This document shows, piece by piece, positions 54,268 to 62,443 of a stretch of 64,000 nt of DNA. A program made the translations under genes and the position numbers. The stretch is taken from contig NC_013158.1 in the NCBI RefSeq assembly GCF_000023945.1, positions 2,852,001 through 2,916,000 of the forward strand, in the 5' to 3' direction. Origin of the DNA: Halorhabdus utahensis DSM 12940. Its GTDB lineage: Archaea > Halobacteriota > Halobacteria > Halobacteriales > Haloarculaceae. The notes beneath the pieces were generated by a model. That model was not told the DNA's origin. It searched no databases and worked only from the letters and a program-made list of their open reading frames with translations. Positions within the stretch are counted from its first letter, which is position 1. The number at the start of each line of letters is the position of its first letter.

Positions 54268-55197
54268 TCACCAGAATTTGATGTCTTCCTTGATCGCTTC
54301 GCGCTTGAGTTCCTGGATGTGTTCGGTCAGGGGGATGTCCTTCGGACACACCTCCGTACAGGAGAACTGGGTCTGGCACCGCCAGACGCCGTGTTCGTCC
54401 TCGACGATTTCGAGGCGCTCTTCCCGCCGCTCGCCGCCTTCCCGCTCGTCCATGATGAACCGGTAGGCCTTGTTGAGTGCCGCCGGGCCGAGATACTTGT
54501 TGTCGCCCGCAGCGACGTTACAGGAGGACGCACAGGCCCCACACTGGATGCATCGCGTCGAGAGTTTGATCTTCTCGCGGTTCTCTCGGGTCTGGCGCTG
54601 CTCTTCGAGTTCGTCCTCGGGCAACTCGTCGGGCTCGAAGTACGGCTCGACGGCGTCCATCTGCTCGTAGAAGTGCTGCATGTCGACCACCAGGTCCTTG
54701 ACGACGTCCTGGTGGGGCAGCGGTTCGATCCGGACCGGCTCGTCGAACTCGTTCAACTGGGTCTTACAGCCCAGATACTGCGAGCCGTTGACGAACAGCG
54801 CGTCAGAGCCACAGACGCCCTGTTGACAGGAGTGACGAAAGGTCAGCGTCGAATCGAAGTGATCGCGTGCGTAAATCAACGCGTCGAGGACAGTCATCCC
54901 CTGCTCGTAGGGGACCTGAAAGTCGTCGAACCGGGGCTCGCTCTTCCCCTCGACCTCGGGATCGTACCGAAAGATCCGGAGGTGGGTCGTCTCCCCGTCG
55001 GTCTCGGCAGCCGCCGCTGCTTGTGCATCGCGTTCGGCCATCCCTTCGCGCTTTTCGTCCATCCGACGTTGTTGATGGGACGAGATGTCCGGTTCTGGGA
55101 CCGCCGGCTCGGCATCGGCGTCAGTCCCCGATTCGACATCCGTCTCGGCCGTCGATTCGGCGTCGGTGCCCGTCTCGGCGTTTGAATCAGTACTCAT
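54268..55197 (-). CDS. sdhB: Succinate dehydrogenase iron-sulfur subunit
   Basis: A 309-residue iron-sulfur subunit carrying electrons from FAD to quinone. The [2Fe-2S] ligands are in CQQGVCGSD and a later LGC, the 4Fe-4S site is CIQCGACASSCNVA and the 3Fe-4S site is CQTQFSCTEVCPKD. An unusual acidic N-terminal extension of about 75 residues precedes the ferredoxin fold. The ATG overlaps sdhD by four bases. Confidence 0.95.
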   Translation of the reverse strand: MSTDSNAETGTDAESTAETDVESGTDADAEPAVPEPDISSHQQRRMDEKREGMAERDAQAAAAAETDGETTHLRIFRYDPEVEGKSEPRFDDFQVPYEQGMTVLDALIYARDHFDSTLTFRHSCQQGVCGSDALFVNGSQYLGCKTQLNEFDEPVRIEPLPHQDVVKDLVVDMQHFYEQMDAVEPYFEPDELPEDELEEQRQTRENREKIKLSTRCIQCGACASSCNVAAGDNKYLGPAALNKAYRFIMDEREGGERREERLEIVEDEHGVWRCQTQFSCTEVCPKDIPLTEHIQELKREAIKEDIKFW

Positions 55198-55562
55198 AGT
55201 GTAATCCCTGCCATGGCGAATGCGACACGAATGCCCTGTCCGATCAACAGCACTCCGGCGAGCGTGAGCCCGTATTTTGCGACGCGTTTGGGCGTCCCGG
55301 AGATGCCCTGGTTGAGCAGGGCGTTGTAGATCCCGTTGACGCCGTGGAAGGTCGCTGCCACCAGGAAGACGACCATCGTCGTAAAGTAGCCAACCTGACT
55401 CATGCGGGCCTGTGTGCCCGCAAGCTCGATCTCGGCAGCGTGGTTGACGAAGTGCAACAGGAAGAAGTGAAAGGCAAGCGTCCCGATCAGAATGACTGCT
55501 GTGATCCGCTGGAGGAACCACCGCGTGCCGCCGGATTCGAACGACGAATAGTATTCCGCCAT
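55194..55562 (-). CDS. sdhD: Succinate dehydrogenase membrane subunit SdhD
   Basis: A 122-residue membrane anchor with three helices (about 18-40, 58-78, 92-115). It contains QRITAVILIGTLAFHFFLLHFVNH, with the pattern of a quinone and heme-binding helix, and TFHGVNGIYNAL. Sits between sdhC and sdhB with overlap to sdhB and three bases from sdhC. Confidence 0.92.
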   Translation of the reverse strand: MAEYYSSFESGGTRWFLQRITAVILIGTLAFHFFLLHFVNHAAEIELAGTQARMSQVGYFTTMVVFLVAATFHGVNGIYNALLNQGISGTPKRVAKYGLTLAGVLLIGQGIRVAFAMAGITL

Positions 55563-55565
55563 GGA

Positions 55566-55955
55566 TTACAGTCCTCCGAGGAACGTCGGGACGCTGGCGA
55601 CGGCGATGGCCCCAGTGATCACCAGCGACGCATAGAAGCTCTGATCCTGTCGTTCCAGACCGAGTCCTAGATCGATGAACAGCAGCCGGATCCCGTTCAG
55701 AATGTGGAAGACGGCGACAGCTAACAGACCGACTTCGAGTAACCGCACGATCGCCAGTGCTTCGAGTCCCTGCAATGTCGCGTTATACAGCTCCTCGCCG
55801 CCCGTCGCCGTACTCAACACGGCGATGTGCGTGAACAGGTAGCCGACGAGCACCCAGCCGGTGAACTTGTGGAGCAGCCAGGCCCACATCCCGGCCGAGA
55901 ACTCCCGCCACCGACCGAAGTCCTCGACGGCCCCACGGTCGTACGTTTGCGCCAT
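55566..55955 (-). CDS. sdhC: Succinate dehydrogenase cytochrome b subunit SdhC
   Basis: A 129-residue membrane anchor with three helices. [23 protein letters not shown] carries candidate heme-b and quinone-site His, and [14 protein letters not shown] is the third conserved segment. First gene of sdhCDBA; a TATA-like ACTATGATAG lies about 20-35 bases upstream of the ATG. Confidence 0.93.
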   Translation of the reverse strand: MAQTYDRGAVEDFGRWREFSAGMWAWLLHKFTGWVLVGYLFTHIAVLSTATGGEELYNATLQGLEALAIVRLLEVGLLAVAVFHILNGIRLLFIDLGLGLERQDQSFYASLVITGAIAVASVPTFLGGL

Positions 55956-56050
55956 ACTGCCATACGACGGTCCGGACTATCATAGTTGTTGTCCCCGGGT
56001 AACGATTCGCCGGTTTCCGCGATCGATTGCCGGTATCGGTGCCTCGCGTC

Positions 56051-58324
56051 CTACTCGACGATCGTCGATTCCTCGATGGCTATTGTCTCTTCGTCGACAA
56101 TATCCTGGGCGGAGCGACCGACAAGAACAGTGTATTCCCCTTCAGTTGCGACCCACTCGCCCGCCTCGACGTCGTAGTACGCGAACGCTCTCGCGTCGAT
56201 GGAAAGCGTGACTGTTGTCGTCTCGCCCGCGTCGAGTGTGATGGGTTCGAAGCCGGCAAGCGCTTTCGGCGGTCGTTCGACTGCGGCCTCGGCCGGGCCG
56301 AGATACACCTGTACGACATCCCGACCCGGACGGTCACCGACGTTCTCGACTGTCACCTCGACACTCACGCCCGGTTCGTCGCCGCCCTCGATGGTTGCGC
56401 CTTCTTCGCCGTCAGCCTCGACTGTCACGTCGGAATACGTGAAGTCGGTGTAGCTCAGCCCGTGCCCGAACGCGAACTGAGGTTCGATCCCCTCGTCGTC
56501 GAAGTGACGATAGCCGACGAAGACGCCTTCGTCATACTCGGCTTCTAGCCCGACCCCCGGATACCGTTCCTCGGTCGCCGCCGGGTAGTCGTCGAGTCGC
56601 CGACCGAAGGTGACCGGCAACCGGCCGCCGGGATCGCTGTCGCCGAAGAGAATCGCCGCCGTGGCGTGTCCGTCCTCCTGGCCGGGATACCACATCTCGA
56701 CAATCCCGTCGACATCTTCGGCCCAGGGCATCCGGATCGGGCCGGCGGTGTTACAGACGACGACGGTCCGGTCGGCGGCGTCGGCGACGGCAGCGACGAG
56801 TCGATCCTGCTCGCCCGGCAGCCAGAGCGATCGATCCTCGCCCTCGGTCGCGTCGTCCTGGACTACCACCACGGCGACATCCGCCTGCCGGGCAGCAATG
56901 ACGGCATCGTCACGTTCCGGTGTGTCGTTGCCCAGCACGGTGTCGACCGCTGGCGTTTCCGAAGCCGACAGCGAGAGATCGACGATCGACTCCGAAGCGT
57001 CGTGATGATCCTCGATCCGTTCGGTCCCACGGGCGAACGCAACCCGGGTGTCGCCGTCGACGCGCTCACGGACCCCTGCCAGTGGACTGACCGTCGAAGA
57101 CGGCGTGACCGCGGAACTCCCGCCGCCGCCGATCTTGGCCGTGTCGGCGTTCGGGCCGATCACGGCGATCGAGTCGATCTCGGGCGACAGTGGGAGCACC
57201 TCGTCGTCGTTCTGGAGGACGACTGCCCCGCGCTCGGCGACGCGCCGTGACCGGTCGCGATGCTCGGCTGCGTCGACGGCCCCCTCGGGTTGCTCATCGT
57301 CGAACAACCCGAAACGGTTCATCTGTCCGAGGACCCGTCTGATCTTCTCGTCTAGCGTCGACTCGGCCACCTGTCCGTGTTCGACGGCGTCCCGCAGCTG
57401 CACTTCGAAGGGACTTCGATCGAAGAGGTTCGGATTCACGTTCTCCGGCAACCACGGCGTCGAGACGAGTTTGGCAATCGATCGCTTCGGGAGGGCGTCA
57501 GGGAGCCCCTCGATCACGTCGTGGATTCGATTCTCCGTGACGTGCCATTGCGGTACCGGAATCCCCGGCATGTCGACATCGAGGCCGGCGTTGGCGGCTG
57601 CCACGCCATCGGTCGTCGCCCACCAGTCGCTGACGACGTAGCCCGAAAAGCCCCACTCGTCTTTGAGGACGTCGCTCAACAGCCACTCGTGTTCGGTCGC
57701 GTATGTCCCGTTGATCCGGTTGTAGGCGGCCATCACCGAGCCGACCTCGCCCTCCGTGACCGCCGCCTCGAAGGCCGGCAGGTAGATCTCTCGCAGTGCG
57801 CGCTCGCTCACTTCGGCGCTTACCTCGTGACGGTCCTGCTCCTGGTTGTTGGCGACGAAGTGCTTGGCGGTGGCGATCGCGCCGGCGTCCTTTTGGACGC
57901 CGTCGATGGTCCCGACGGCGAGTCGACTCGACAGGTACGGGTCCTCGCTGTAGTACTCGAAGCTGCGACCGCACTGGGGCACTCGGATGATGTTGAACCC
58001 CGGTGCGAGCAGAACGTCCTGGTCGGCACCCAGCACCTCCCGACCGAGTGCCGCGCCCTGTTCACGGGCGAGATCGACGTCCCACGAGGCGGCCAGGGCG
58101 ATCGACGCCGGGAACGCGGTCGCCGTCCCCGGTCGGACGCCCAGCGGCCCGTCGACCATCGAGAGCGATGGGATATCGAGCCGCTCGACGCCCGGGAGGA
58201 ACCCTGTCGCCCGTTCGTCCGGATCGTCCTCACCGTGGACGAAGTCTATTTTCTCTTCGAGCGTGAGCCGGTCGATCAGTGATTCGATCCGATCAGTCGT
58301 CGTGTCTGGGTCTTGGGTTGCCAT
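56051..58324 (-). CDS. GH3 family beta-glucosidase
   Basis: A 757-residue glycoside hydrolase. Domain 1 has KIDFVHGEDDPDE and ends with the nucleophile Asp in SGYVVSDWWATTDG (about 242). Domain 2 has the candidate acid/base Glu in ATEGEDRSLWLPGEQDRL (about 520), as in GH3 enzymes. The C-terminal 130 residues are a fibronectin-III-like domain. No signal peptide, so it should act in the cytoplasm on imported oligosaccharides. Start ATG 58324. GH2 near the window end suggests a saccharolytic region. Confidence 0.93.
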   Translation of the reverse strand: MATQDPDTTTDRIESLIDRLTLEEKIDFVHGEDDPDERATGFLPGVERLDIPSLSMVDGPLGVRPGTATAFPASIALAASWDVDLAREQGAALGREVLGADQDVLLAPGFNIIRVPQCGRSFEYYSEDPYLSSRLAVGTIDGVQKDAGAIATAKHFVANNQEQDRHEVSAEVSERALREIYLPAFEAAVTEGEVGSVMAAYNRINGTYATEHEWLLSDVLKDEWGFSGYVVSDWWATTDGVAAANAGLDVDMPGIPVPQWHVTENRIHDVIEGLPDALPKRSIAKLVSTPWLPENVNPNLFDRSPFEVQLRDAVEHGQVAESTLDEKIRRVLGQMNRFGLFDDEQPEGAVDAAEHRDRSRRVAERGAVVLQNDDEVLPLSPEIDSIAVIGPNADTAKIGGGGSSAVTPSSTVSPLAGVRERVDGDTRVAFARGTERIEDHHDASESIVDLSLSASETPAVDTVLGNDTPERDDAVIAARQADVAVVVVQDDATEGEDRSLWLPGEQDRLVAAVADAADRTVVVCNTAGPIRMPWAEDVDGIVEMWYPGQEDGHATAAILFGDSDPGGRLPVTFGRRLDDYPAATEERYPGVGLEAEYDEGVFVGYRHFDDEGIEPQFAFGHGLSYTDFTYSDVTVEADGEEGATIEGGDEPGVSVEVTVENVGDRPGRDVVQVYLGPAEAAVERPPKALAGFEPITLDAGETTTVTLSIDARAFAYYDVEAGEWVATEGEYTVLVGRSAQDIVDEETIAIEESTIVE

Positions 58325-58713
58325 GGCGATTGTCCTGTCGTGGTCCGGACTGACCGCGATCCGTTCCGGGCCACTGACGATAGCTGTACATACCACAGCA
58401 CCCTACTAGTAGCTGTTGTACTTTCTCTTCGGAGATTATAGCGGGAAAGATAGCGGCGGCCTGCCGGCGCTACACATGACTATGCTCCCCTAATTCGAGA
58501 TGTGTTGGGGGCGAAGACGTCCGGGCAGGACGAAGTGCTACCGCACAAACAGCATCTGAGAGAGACACAACACCCGTGGATAGCTGTTTTTGACCCGTAC
58601 GTCGACATACTCTTCCAATTCTCTATTGGGGGGTCGAGTCGCGACTGTTGATTTTCGAACGACGTGATTCGGAGAAACGGACCTGTTAAGGGGACTGATT
58701 GCCTCCTTGCCGT
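58325..58713. other. Divergent region between GH3 and MscS
   Basis: About 390 bases. It holds the TATA-like TGTTAAGG at 58684-58691 before mscS; likely promoters for the GH3 gene lie near 58410-58445. No gene or tRNA-end copy was found. Confidence 0.4.
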
Positions 58714-59814
58714 ATGTATTCCTGGCTCAACGAACTCATCGAAGGGCTGTCGCTACTCGAGGCGACGGTCCTCATCGTTGGCGGCTCCTTCGCTGTCGCG
58801 TTCCTCTTCGAGGTCGGGCTCATACGCGGAATACGCGTGTTGGTCCGGCGGACCGAGACGGAACTCGACGACGTCGTGCTCAAATCGCTCCGTTGGCCCG
58901 TCGTGATCACTATCGGCCTCGCCGGGATCTGGGGGTTCAGCCAGACGCCCGTCGCGACGGAGACGTTGCTCGACCAGGCGATCCTCGACGCGGTGTTCGC
59001 CCGGCCGACGCTCTCGATCATCGTCGTCGCCTGGACCTGGTCGTTTCACCGGGTCGTCGAGCGAGGGCTCGACGTCCTCCAGTCGACGGACCGGCACTTC
59101 GACGCTGCTCCAGTGTTCTCGAACGTCTGGACCCTGGCCATGGCAGTCACAGCTATTGGTCTGCTGTTGACCATCTGGGGTATCGAGATCTCCCCGCTCC
59201 TCGGTGCCGCCGGTATCGCGGGCATCGCCATCGGGTTCGCGGCCAAGGACACCGTCGCGAACTTCTTCGGCGGCATCGCGCTCTTCTTCGATGATACGTA
59301 CAAGCTCGGTGACTTCGTGGTCCTCGAAAGCGGTGACAGCGGGTCCGTCGTCAAGATCGGCATCCGCTCGACGACGTTGCTTTCCCGGGACAACGTGATG
59401 GTGACGGTCCCGAACTCGATGTTGAACGCCGGGAAGGTCGTCAACGAGTCCGCCCCCCAGAGCCGTCGGCGCATCAAGATCCCCATCGGCGTGGCCTACG
59501 GCACGGATCTCGACGCGTTCGAGTCGGCTGTCCTCGACGTCGCCACGGGAAGCGATCACGTGATCGGCAAGCCCGAGCCACGGATGCGGTTCCGGGATTT
59601 CGGCGAATCCGCGCTGGAGTACGAGTTGCTCTGCTGGGTCCGAGGCCCAAAGCGGACTGGCCGTGCGAGACACTACCTCCTCCGTGGGATCGATGCCGCC
59701 CTTCGAGACGCCGACATCGAGATCCCCTACCCGAAGCGCGATGTCCAAGTCAGTGATCGGTCGATGGATGCCGGGGGTGAGCCAGTGGAAGAGGCGGCCA
59801 CGGACGGCGACTGA
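58714..59814 (+). CDS. Small-conductance mechanosensitive channel (MscS family)
   Basis: A 366-residue channel. Helices at about 17-35, 60-80, 90-110 and 135-155. The pore helix is LLGAAGIAGIAIGFAAKDTVANFFGGIALFFDD, with the beta domain VLESGDSGSVVKIGIRSTTLLSRDNVMVTVPNS. This is the complete MscS core. It protects against turgor after osmotic downshift. ATG at 58714 used; the in-frame TTG at 58699 is less likely. Confidence 0.94.
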   Translation: MYSWLNELIEGLSLLEATVLIVGGSFAVAFLFEVGLIRGIRVLVRRTETELDDVVLKSLRWPVVITIGLAGIWGFSQTPVATETLLDQAILDAVFARPTLSIIVVAWTWSFHRVVERGLDVLQSTDRHFDAAPVFSNVWTLAMAVTAIGLLLTIWGIEISPLLGAAGIAGIAIGFAAKDTVANFFGGIALFFDDTYKLGDFVVLESGDSGSVVKIGIRSTTLLSRDNVMVTVPNSMLNAGKVVNESAPQSRRRIKIPIGVAYGTDLDAFESAVLDVATGSDHVIGKPEPRMRFRDFGESALEYELLCWVRGPKRTGRARHYLLRGIDAALRDADIEIPYPKRDVQVSDRSMDAGGEPVEEAATDGD

Positions 59815-60039
59815 TCGGCGAACACGACTTCCGAGCTCTCTCGTTCGCTCCGCTCACGGCTTCCTCTCGCGGGCGCTGAGCGCCCGCTCGAATGGTCCGC
59901 GGAACTTCGTTCCGCGCTATCGCCGTTCGCATTTCCGAGACGCTCCCGACGGTCGCGTCTCGCCTCTCACGAGGACCCTACGGGAGCGGAGCTTGCGTCC
60001 GTCGCCGTTTCCAGGCTCCACGATAGATCTGCCGAGTTT
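59815..60039. repeat. Palindrome-rich stretch with tRNA-Leu fragment
   Basis: This stretch has a perfect GCGGGCGCT GA GCGCCCGC hairpin (about 59876-59895), CGCGGAAC TTC GTTCCGCG (about 59901-59919), and a fragment of tRNA-Leu(CAA) at 59976-60017, minus-strand variable arm, anticodon arm and D arm with a few changes. The composition resembles the palindromes beside tRNA-iMet. Confidence 0.5.
59976..60017 (-). pseudogene. tRNA-Leu fragment
   Basis: Matches the middle of tRNA-Leu(CAA) (61230-61271): CCCTACGGGAGCGGAGCTTG, then cgtccgtcgccgtttccaggct, with four changes including in the anticodon loop. It lacks both acceptor strands and cannot be functional. Confidence 0.55.
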
Positions 60040-60327
60040 TCAGTCGTCGGCTGTGTATGCCCCGTCTCGGGCGCGAACGCTCTCGACGCGGAGCAGGCGC
60101 TTCTCGTCCAAGAGCCGGCAACCCAAGCGATAGTCACCGACGCGGAGTTTCTTGAATGGAGAGTTCGTCAGCGGTTCCAGATAGTCACCGGGTTCGCGCC
60201 ACTCCGAAGAGACCACTTCGTCGAGTTTGTCCATGATTCGCTGCTGGGTGTCGTCGTCGAGCTGGGCGAACTGATCCTCCGCACGTGAGGAGAACGCCCA
60301 GTCCCACGCGTCGTCGTCACTCGTCAT
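60040..60327 (-). CDS. RelE/ParE-family toxin
   Basis: A 95-residue protein of the RelE fold: WDWAFSSRAEDQFAQLDDDTQQRIMDKLDEVV at the start and LTNSPFKKLRVGDYRLGCRLLDEKRLLRVESVRAR at the end, with the typical RVGDYRL strand. Such toxins cut mRNA on the ribosome or poison gyrase. Its start overlaps the antitoxin gene by 11 bases. It is flanked by tRNA-Leu fragments. Confidence 0.87.
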   Translation of the reverse strand: MTSDDDAWDWAFSSRAEDQFAQLDDDTQQRIMDKLDEVVSSEWREPGDYLEPLTNSPFKKLRVGDYRLGCRLLDEKRLLRVESVRARDGAYTADD

Positions 60328-60592
60328 CGTGGCCGTAGGTCGCCCGCATTTCCTCGCTGGAGATCGCCTCACCATCGGTAAGGTCTGCCTCGCTGATCGC
60401 CAGGTCTTTCCAGAACCCCGCCCCTTCGGGGTGGTTGACCGCGTCGCGGAGTGCATAGCGAATGAACTCGCTCCGACTGTTGAACCCTCGTTCGCGCCAG
60501 GACTCGTCGACGACCTCGAGGAACGACCGCGAGATCCGGAGGTTGATCCGGTCGATCTCGGGGTCGGGATCGTTGGCGTCGGCTTCTGACAT
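60317..60592 (-). CDS. Ribbon-helix-helix antitoxin
   Basis: A 91-residue antitoxin. RINLRISRSFLEVVDESWRERGFNSRSEFIRYALRDAV is a ribbon-helix-helix DNA-binding domain, and the acidic C-terminus is the probable toxin-neutralising part. It precedes the toxin, normal for type II systems, and should repress the operon. Confidence 0.87.
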   Translation of the reverse strand: MSEADANDPDPEIDRINLRISRSFLEVVDESWRERGFNSRSEFIRYALRDAVNHPEGAGFWKDLAISEADLTDGEAISSEEMRATYGHDDE

Positions 60593-60646
60593 ACGTGCGT
60601 GTGTCGGTCACGCGTACAGAAAGCTGTTTTGGGTGCCCTGCGGGGA

Positions 60647-60678
60647 GATCGCAAGTCCGTCGCCGTTTCCAGGCTTGA
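60647..60678 (-). pseudogene. tRNA-Leu fragment (D and anticodon arms)
   Basis: gatcgcaagtccgtcgccg followed by tttccaggcttg matches tRNA-Leu(CAA) from the anticodon loop into the D arm. Together with 59976-60017 it brackets the toxin-antitoxin genes. Confidence 0.5.
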
Positions 60679-60705
60679 CTATCCGTTCACTTCCCTATAA
60701 GTAGA

Positions 60706-60851
60706 TTTTGCGAGGGAAGACCGCTCCAGCTCACGGCGCGACGCGCCGTTCGCTTCGAGGTCGCTTCGCGACCTCGCCGATCTTCCTGCACTGTTTGCGA
60801 GGGGCCGCGTGGGCCCAGCAGTGCGAGGGATGCGATTTGAACGCATGGACC
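60706..60851 (-). repeat. Direct repeat copy A, ending in tRNA-Leu 3' end
   Basis: 146 bases, identical to 61085-61229 except one extra T (in the run near 60794). The last 30 bases (60822-60851) are an exact copy of the tRNA-Leu(CAA) T arm and acceptor 3' strand. The octamer TGCGAGGG of the tRNA end also occurs at 60709 and just before 60800. Confidence 0.8.
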
Positions 60852-61015
60852 ACCGGAAGACTCACTCTGCTCGCGGTTACACCGCTCGCATTGAGGCGCT
60901 CCCTCTGGTCGCGCCTCGCACCGTTCGACTTCCGAGCCCTCGTTCGCCTCGCTCGCGGCTTTGCCGCTCGCTCAAGCCGAGGGCTTACTCCGTTCGCCCT
61001 CGCGGCTCACGAGGG

Positions 61016-61041
61016 CCCTACGGGAGCGGATCTTGAGTCCG
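61016..61041 (-). pseudogene. tRNA-Leu fragment (variable and anticodon region)
   Basis: CCCTACGGGAGCGGATCTTG then agtccg, exact match to tRNA-Leu(CAA) 61230-61255. It lies 164 bases after the copied T arm (60822-60851), as if a tRNA gene copy had been split by inserted DNA. Confidence 0.5.
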
Positions 61042-61084
61042 CTCTCGTGGATAGATTCAACTACTCGGTTTGTTCCATCGAGAG

Positions 61085-61229
61085 TTTTGCGAGGGAAGAC
61101 CGCTCCAGCTCACGGCGCGACGCGCCGTTCGCTTCGAGGTCGCTTCGCGACCTCGCCGATCTTCCTGCACTGTTGCGAGGGGCCGCGTGGGCCCAGCAGT
61201 GCGAGGGATGCGATTTGAACGCATGGACC
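61085..61229 (-). repeat. Direct repeat copy B, entering tRNA-Leu(CAA)
   Basis: 145 bases, the partner of 60706-60851; the repeat runs 30 bases into the intact tRNA. The hairpin GGGCC GCGTG GGCCC sits just 3' of the tRNA. Confidence 0.8.
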
Positions 61230-61283
61230 CCTACGGGAGCGGATCTTGAGTCCGCCGCCGTTTCCAGGCTTGGCTACCCTCGC
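61200..61283 (-). tRNA. tRNA-Leu (CAA)
   Basis: An 84-nt class II tRNA on the minus strand: GCGAGGGTAGCC at the 5' end, CATCCCTCGCA at the 3' end. Anticodon arm GCGGA-CTCAAGA-TCCGC gives CAA (Leu, codon UUG). Long variable arm CTCCCGTAGGGG. All arms pair. CCA is not encoded. A TATA-like CCATTTAACCC lies about 30-40 bases upstream. Confidence 0.94.
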
Positions 61284-61405
61284 ACGCATCCGAATCCAGT
61301 CCGTTCTGGGGGTTAAATGGCCCGGTTTCGATCGGGGACGGCGGCGGTCGTTGGGAGTTGTCACAGCCGACGGAATTACTTGTTCGTGCGACGTTTGACC
61401 GGGTG

Positions 61406-61888
61406 ATGGACGAGCACACGCGCGACGACAGCGTCGGCCCGCCGGCGGGGTCGCCGACGGGGTGGGACCCCGACGCCGAGCAGTGGGAGCACGCGACCCT
61501 CCGGCGTGCGGTCGTCCACGGCGTCGCGCTGTACAACGACGGCGCGTTCCACGAATCGCATGACTGCTTCGAGGACGAGTGGTATAATTATGGGCGTGGG
61601 ACCACCGAGAGTGCGTTCCTCCACGGGATGGTCCAGGTCGCGGCGGGCGCGTACAAACACGACGACTTTGAGAATGACGATGGCATGCGGAGTCTTTTCG
61701 AGACTGCCTTGCAGTATCTGCAGGACGTTCCGCGCGACTACTACGGCGTTGCCATTCTCGACGTGCGGACCACCGTCACGAACGCCATCGCCGATCCGAC
61801 TGTGCTGGATGGGTGGGTCATTACCCTTGACGGCGAAGCCCCTGAGGCCCGGGACGCCGATTATCAGTACGCCGAAAGCCTTGAGTGA
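61406..61888 (+). CDS. DUF309 domain protein
   Basis: A 160-residue protein with the DUF309 core: [47 protein letters not shown] (about 40-85). The His and Glu pattern suggests a helical bundle with a possible metal site. Function unknown. ATG at 61406 preferred to the TTG at 61358. Confidence 0.85.
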   Translation: MDEHTRDDSVGPPAGSPTGWDPDAEQWEHATLRRAVVHGVALYNDGAFHESHDCFEDEWYNYGRGTTESAFLHGMVQVAAGAYKHDDFENDDGMRSLFETALQYLQDVPRDYYGVAILDVRTTVTNAIADPTVLDGWVITLDGEAPEARDADYQYAESLE

Positions 61889-61895
61889 GGAGCGA

Positions 61896-62216
61896 TCAGT
61901 CGTCGTCCTCGTCGCCGGGTATGCGCCGAATTGCCTTTCGCCAGTTGTCTTTGGCTATCTCTCCTGGCGAGAGCGGATTGTACGCGACATCCGCCGCGGT
62001 CCGGGGATGCTCGTCGTCCCTGTCGGTTAGCTTTCGCCATACGCCAACGACAGCGATGATTGCCAACGACCCGAAGAAGATGACTAACGGCAAGTCGGCC
62101 ACCCCTTCGACCTGCGGTATCATGATGAGCGTGATCGCGACGAGCGGACCCGCCATGACGACGAAAATGAGAGACCAGATGAGCGAGTTACGCGATATTC
62201 CAAACCCACGATTCAT
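61896..62216 (-). CDS. Small two-helix membrane protein
   Basis: A 106-residue membrane protein. Helices at about 11-34 (LIWSLIFVVMAGPLVAITLIMI) and 43-60 (LVIFFGSLAIIAVVGVW), then a charged cytoplasmic tail with SPGEIAKDNWRKAIRRIPGDEDDD. Unrecognised family. The ATG at 62216 is chosen over upstream ATG/GTG because a TATA-like CGATATAG lies about 20-25 bases before it. Confidence 0.65.
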   Translation of the reverse strand: MNRGFGISRNSLIWSLIFVVMAGPLVAITLIMIPQVEGVADLPLVIFFGSLAIIAVVGVWRKLTDRDDEHPRTAADVAYNPLSPGEIAKDNWRKAIRRIPGDEDDD

Positions 62217-62230
62217 TCCTACGCTGGTGC

Positions 62231-62240
62231 TTCTATATCG
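62231..62240 (-). promoter_or_regulatory. Probable TATA box of the small membrane gene
   Basis: CGATATAGAA on the minus strand 15-24 bases before the ATG at 62216 supports a leaderless start at that codon. Confidence 0.4.
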
Positions 62241-62443
62241 AGTCGTATGTTTCCACTGATTTGTGATTTCCATATGATGATAACTCACTTGCTTCGCGCC
62301 GATATCGATCAGTCGATGTCAGTAAGGGGGTTGATCAACTGGTCCCCTTCGAGCGATACCGCAAATCGTGCGGCATGAGGCGCTTCAGCGTTCGCTTTGG
62401 GGAACCGTCCTCGACAGTCAGCCCCCGGCGAAACCATCAAGTC

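Larger units (their letters stand above)
60593..61199. other. Repeat-filled gap between antitoxin and tRNA-Leu(CAA)
   Basis: About 600 bases of duplicated tRNA-associated sequence. It contains the tRNA-Leu fragments at 60647-60678, 60822-60851 and 61016-61041 and both copies of a 145-base repeat. Reading frames across it repeat because the DNA repeats, and none resembles a protein family. Confidence 0.6.

Noticed and set aside
60708-61316. Plus-strand frame of about 200 codons over the tRNA-Leu locus
   Set aside because: It repeats internally because the DNA repeats and it crosses an intact tRNA gene; not a protein.
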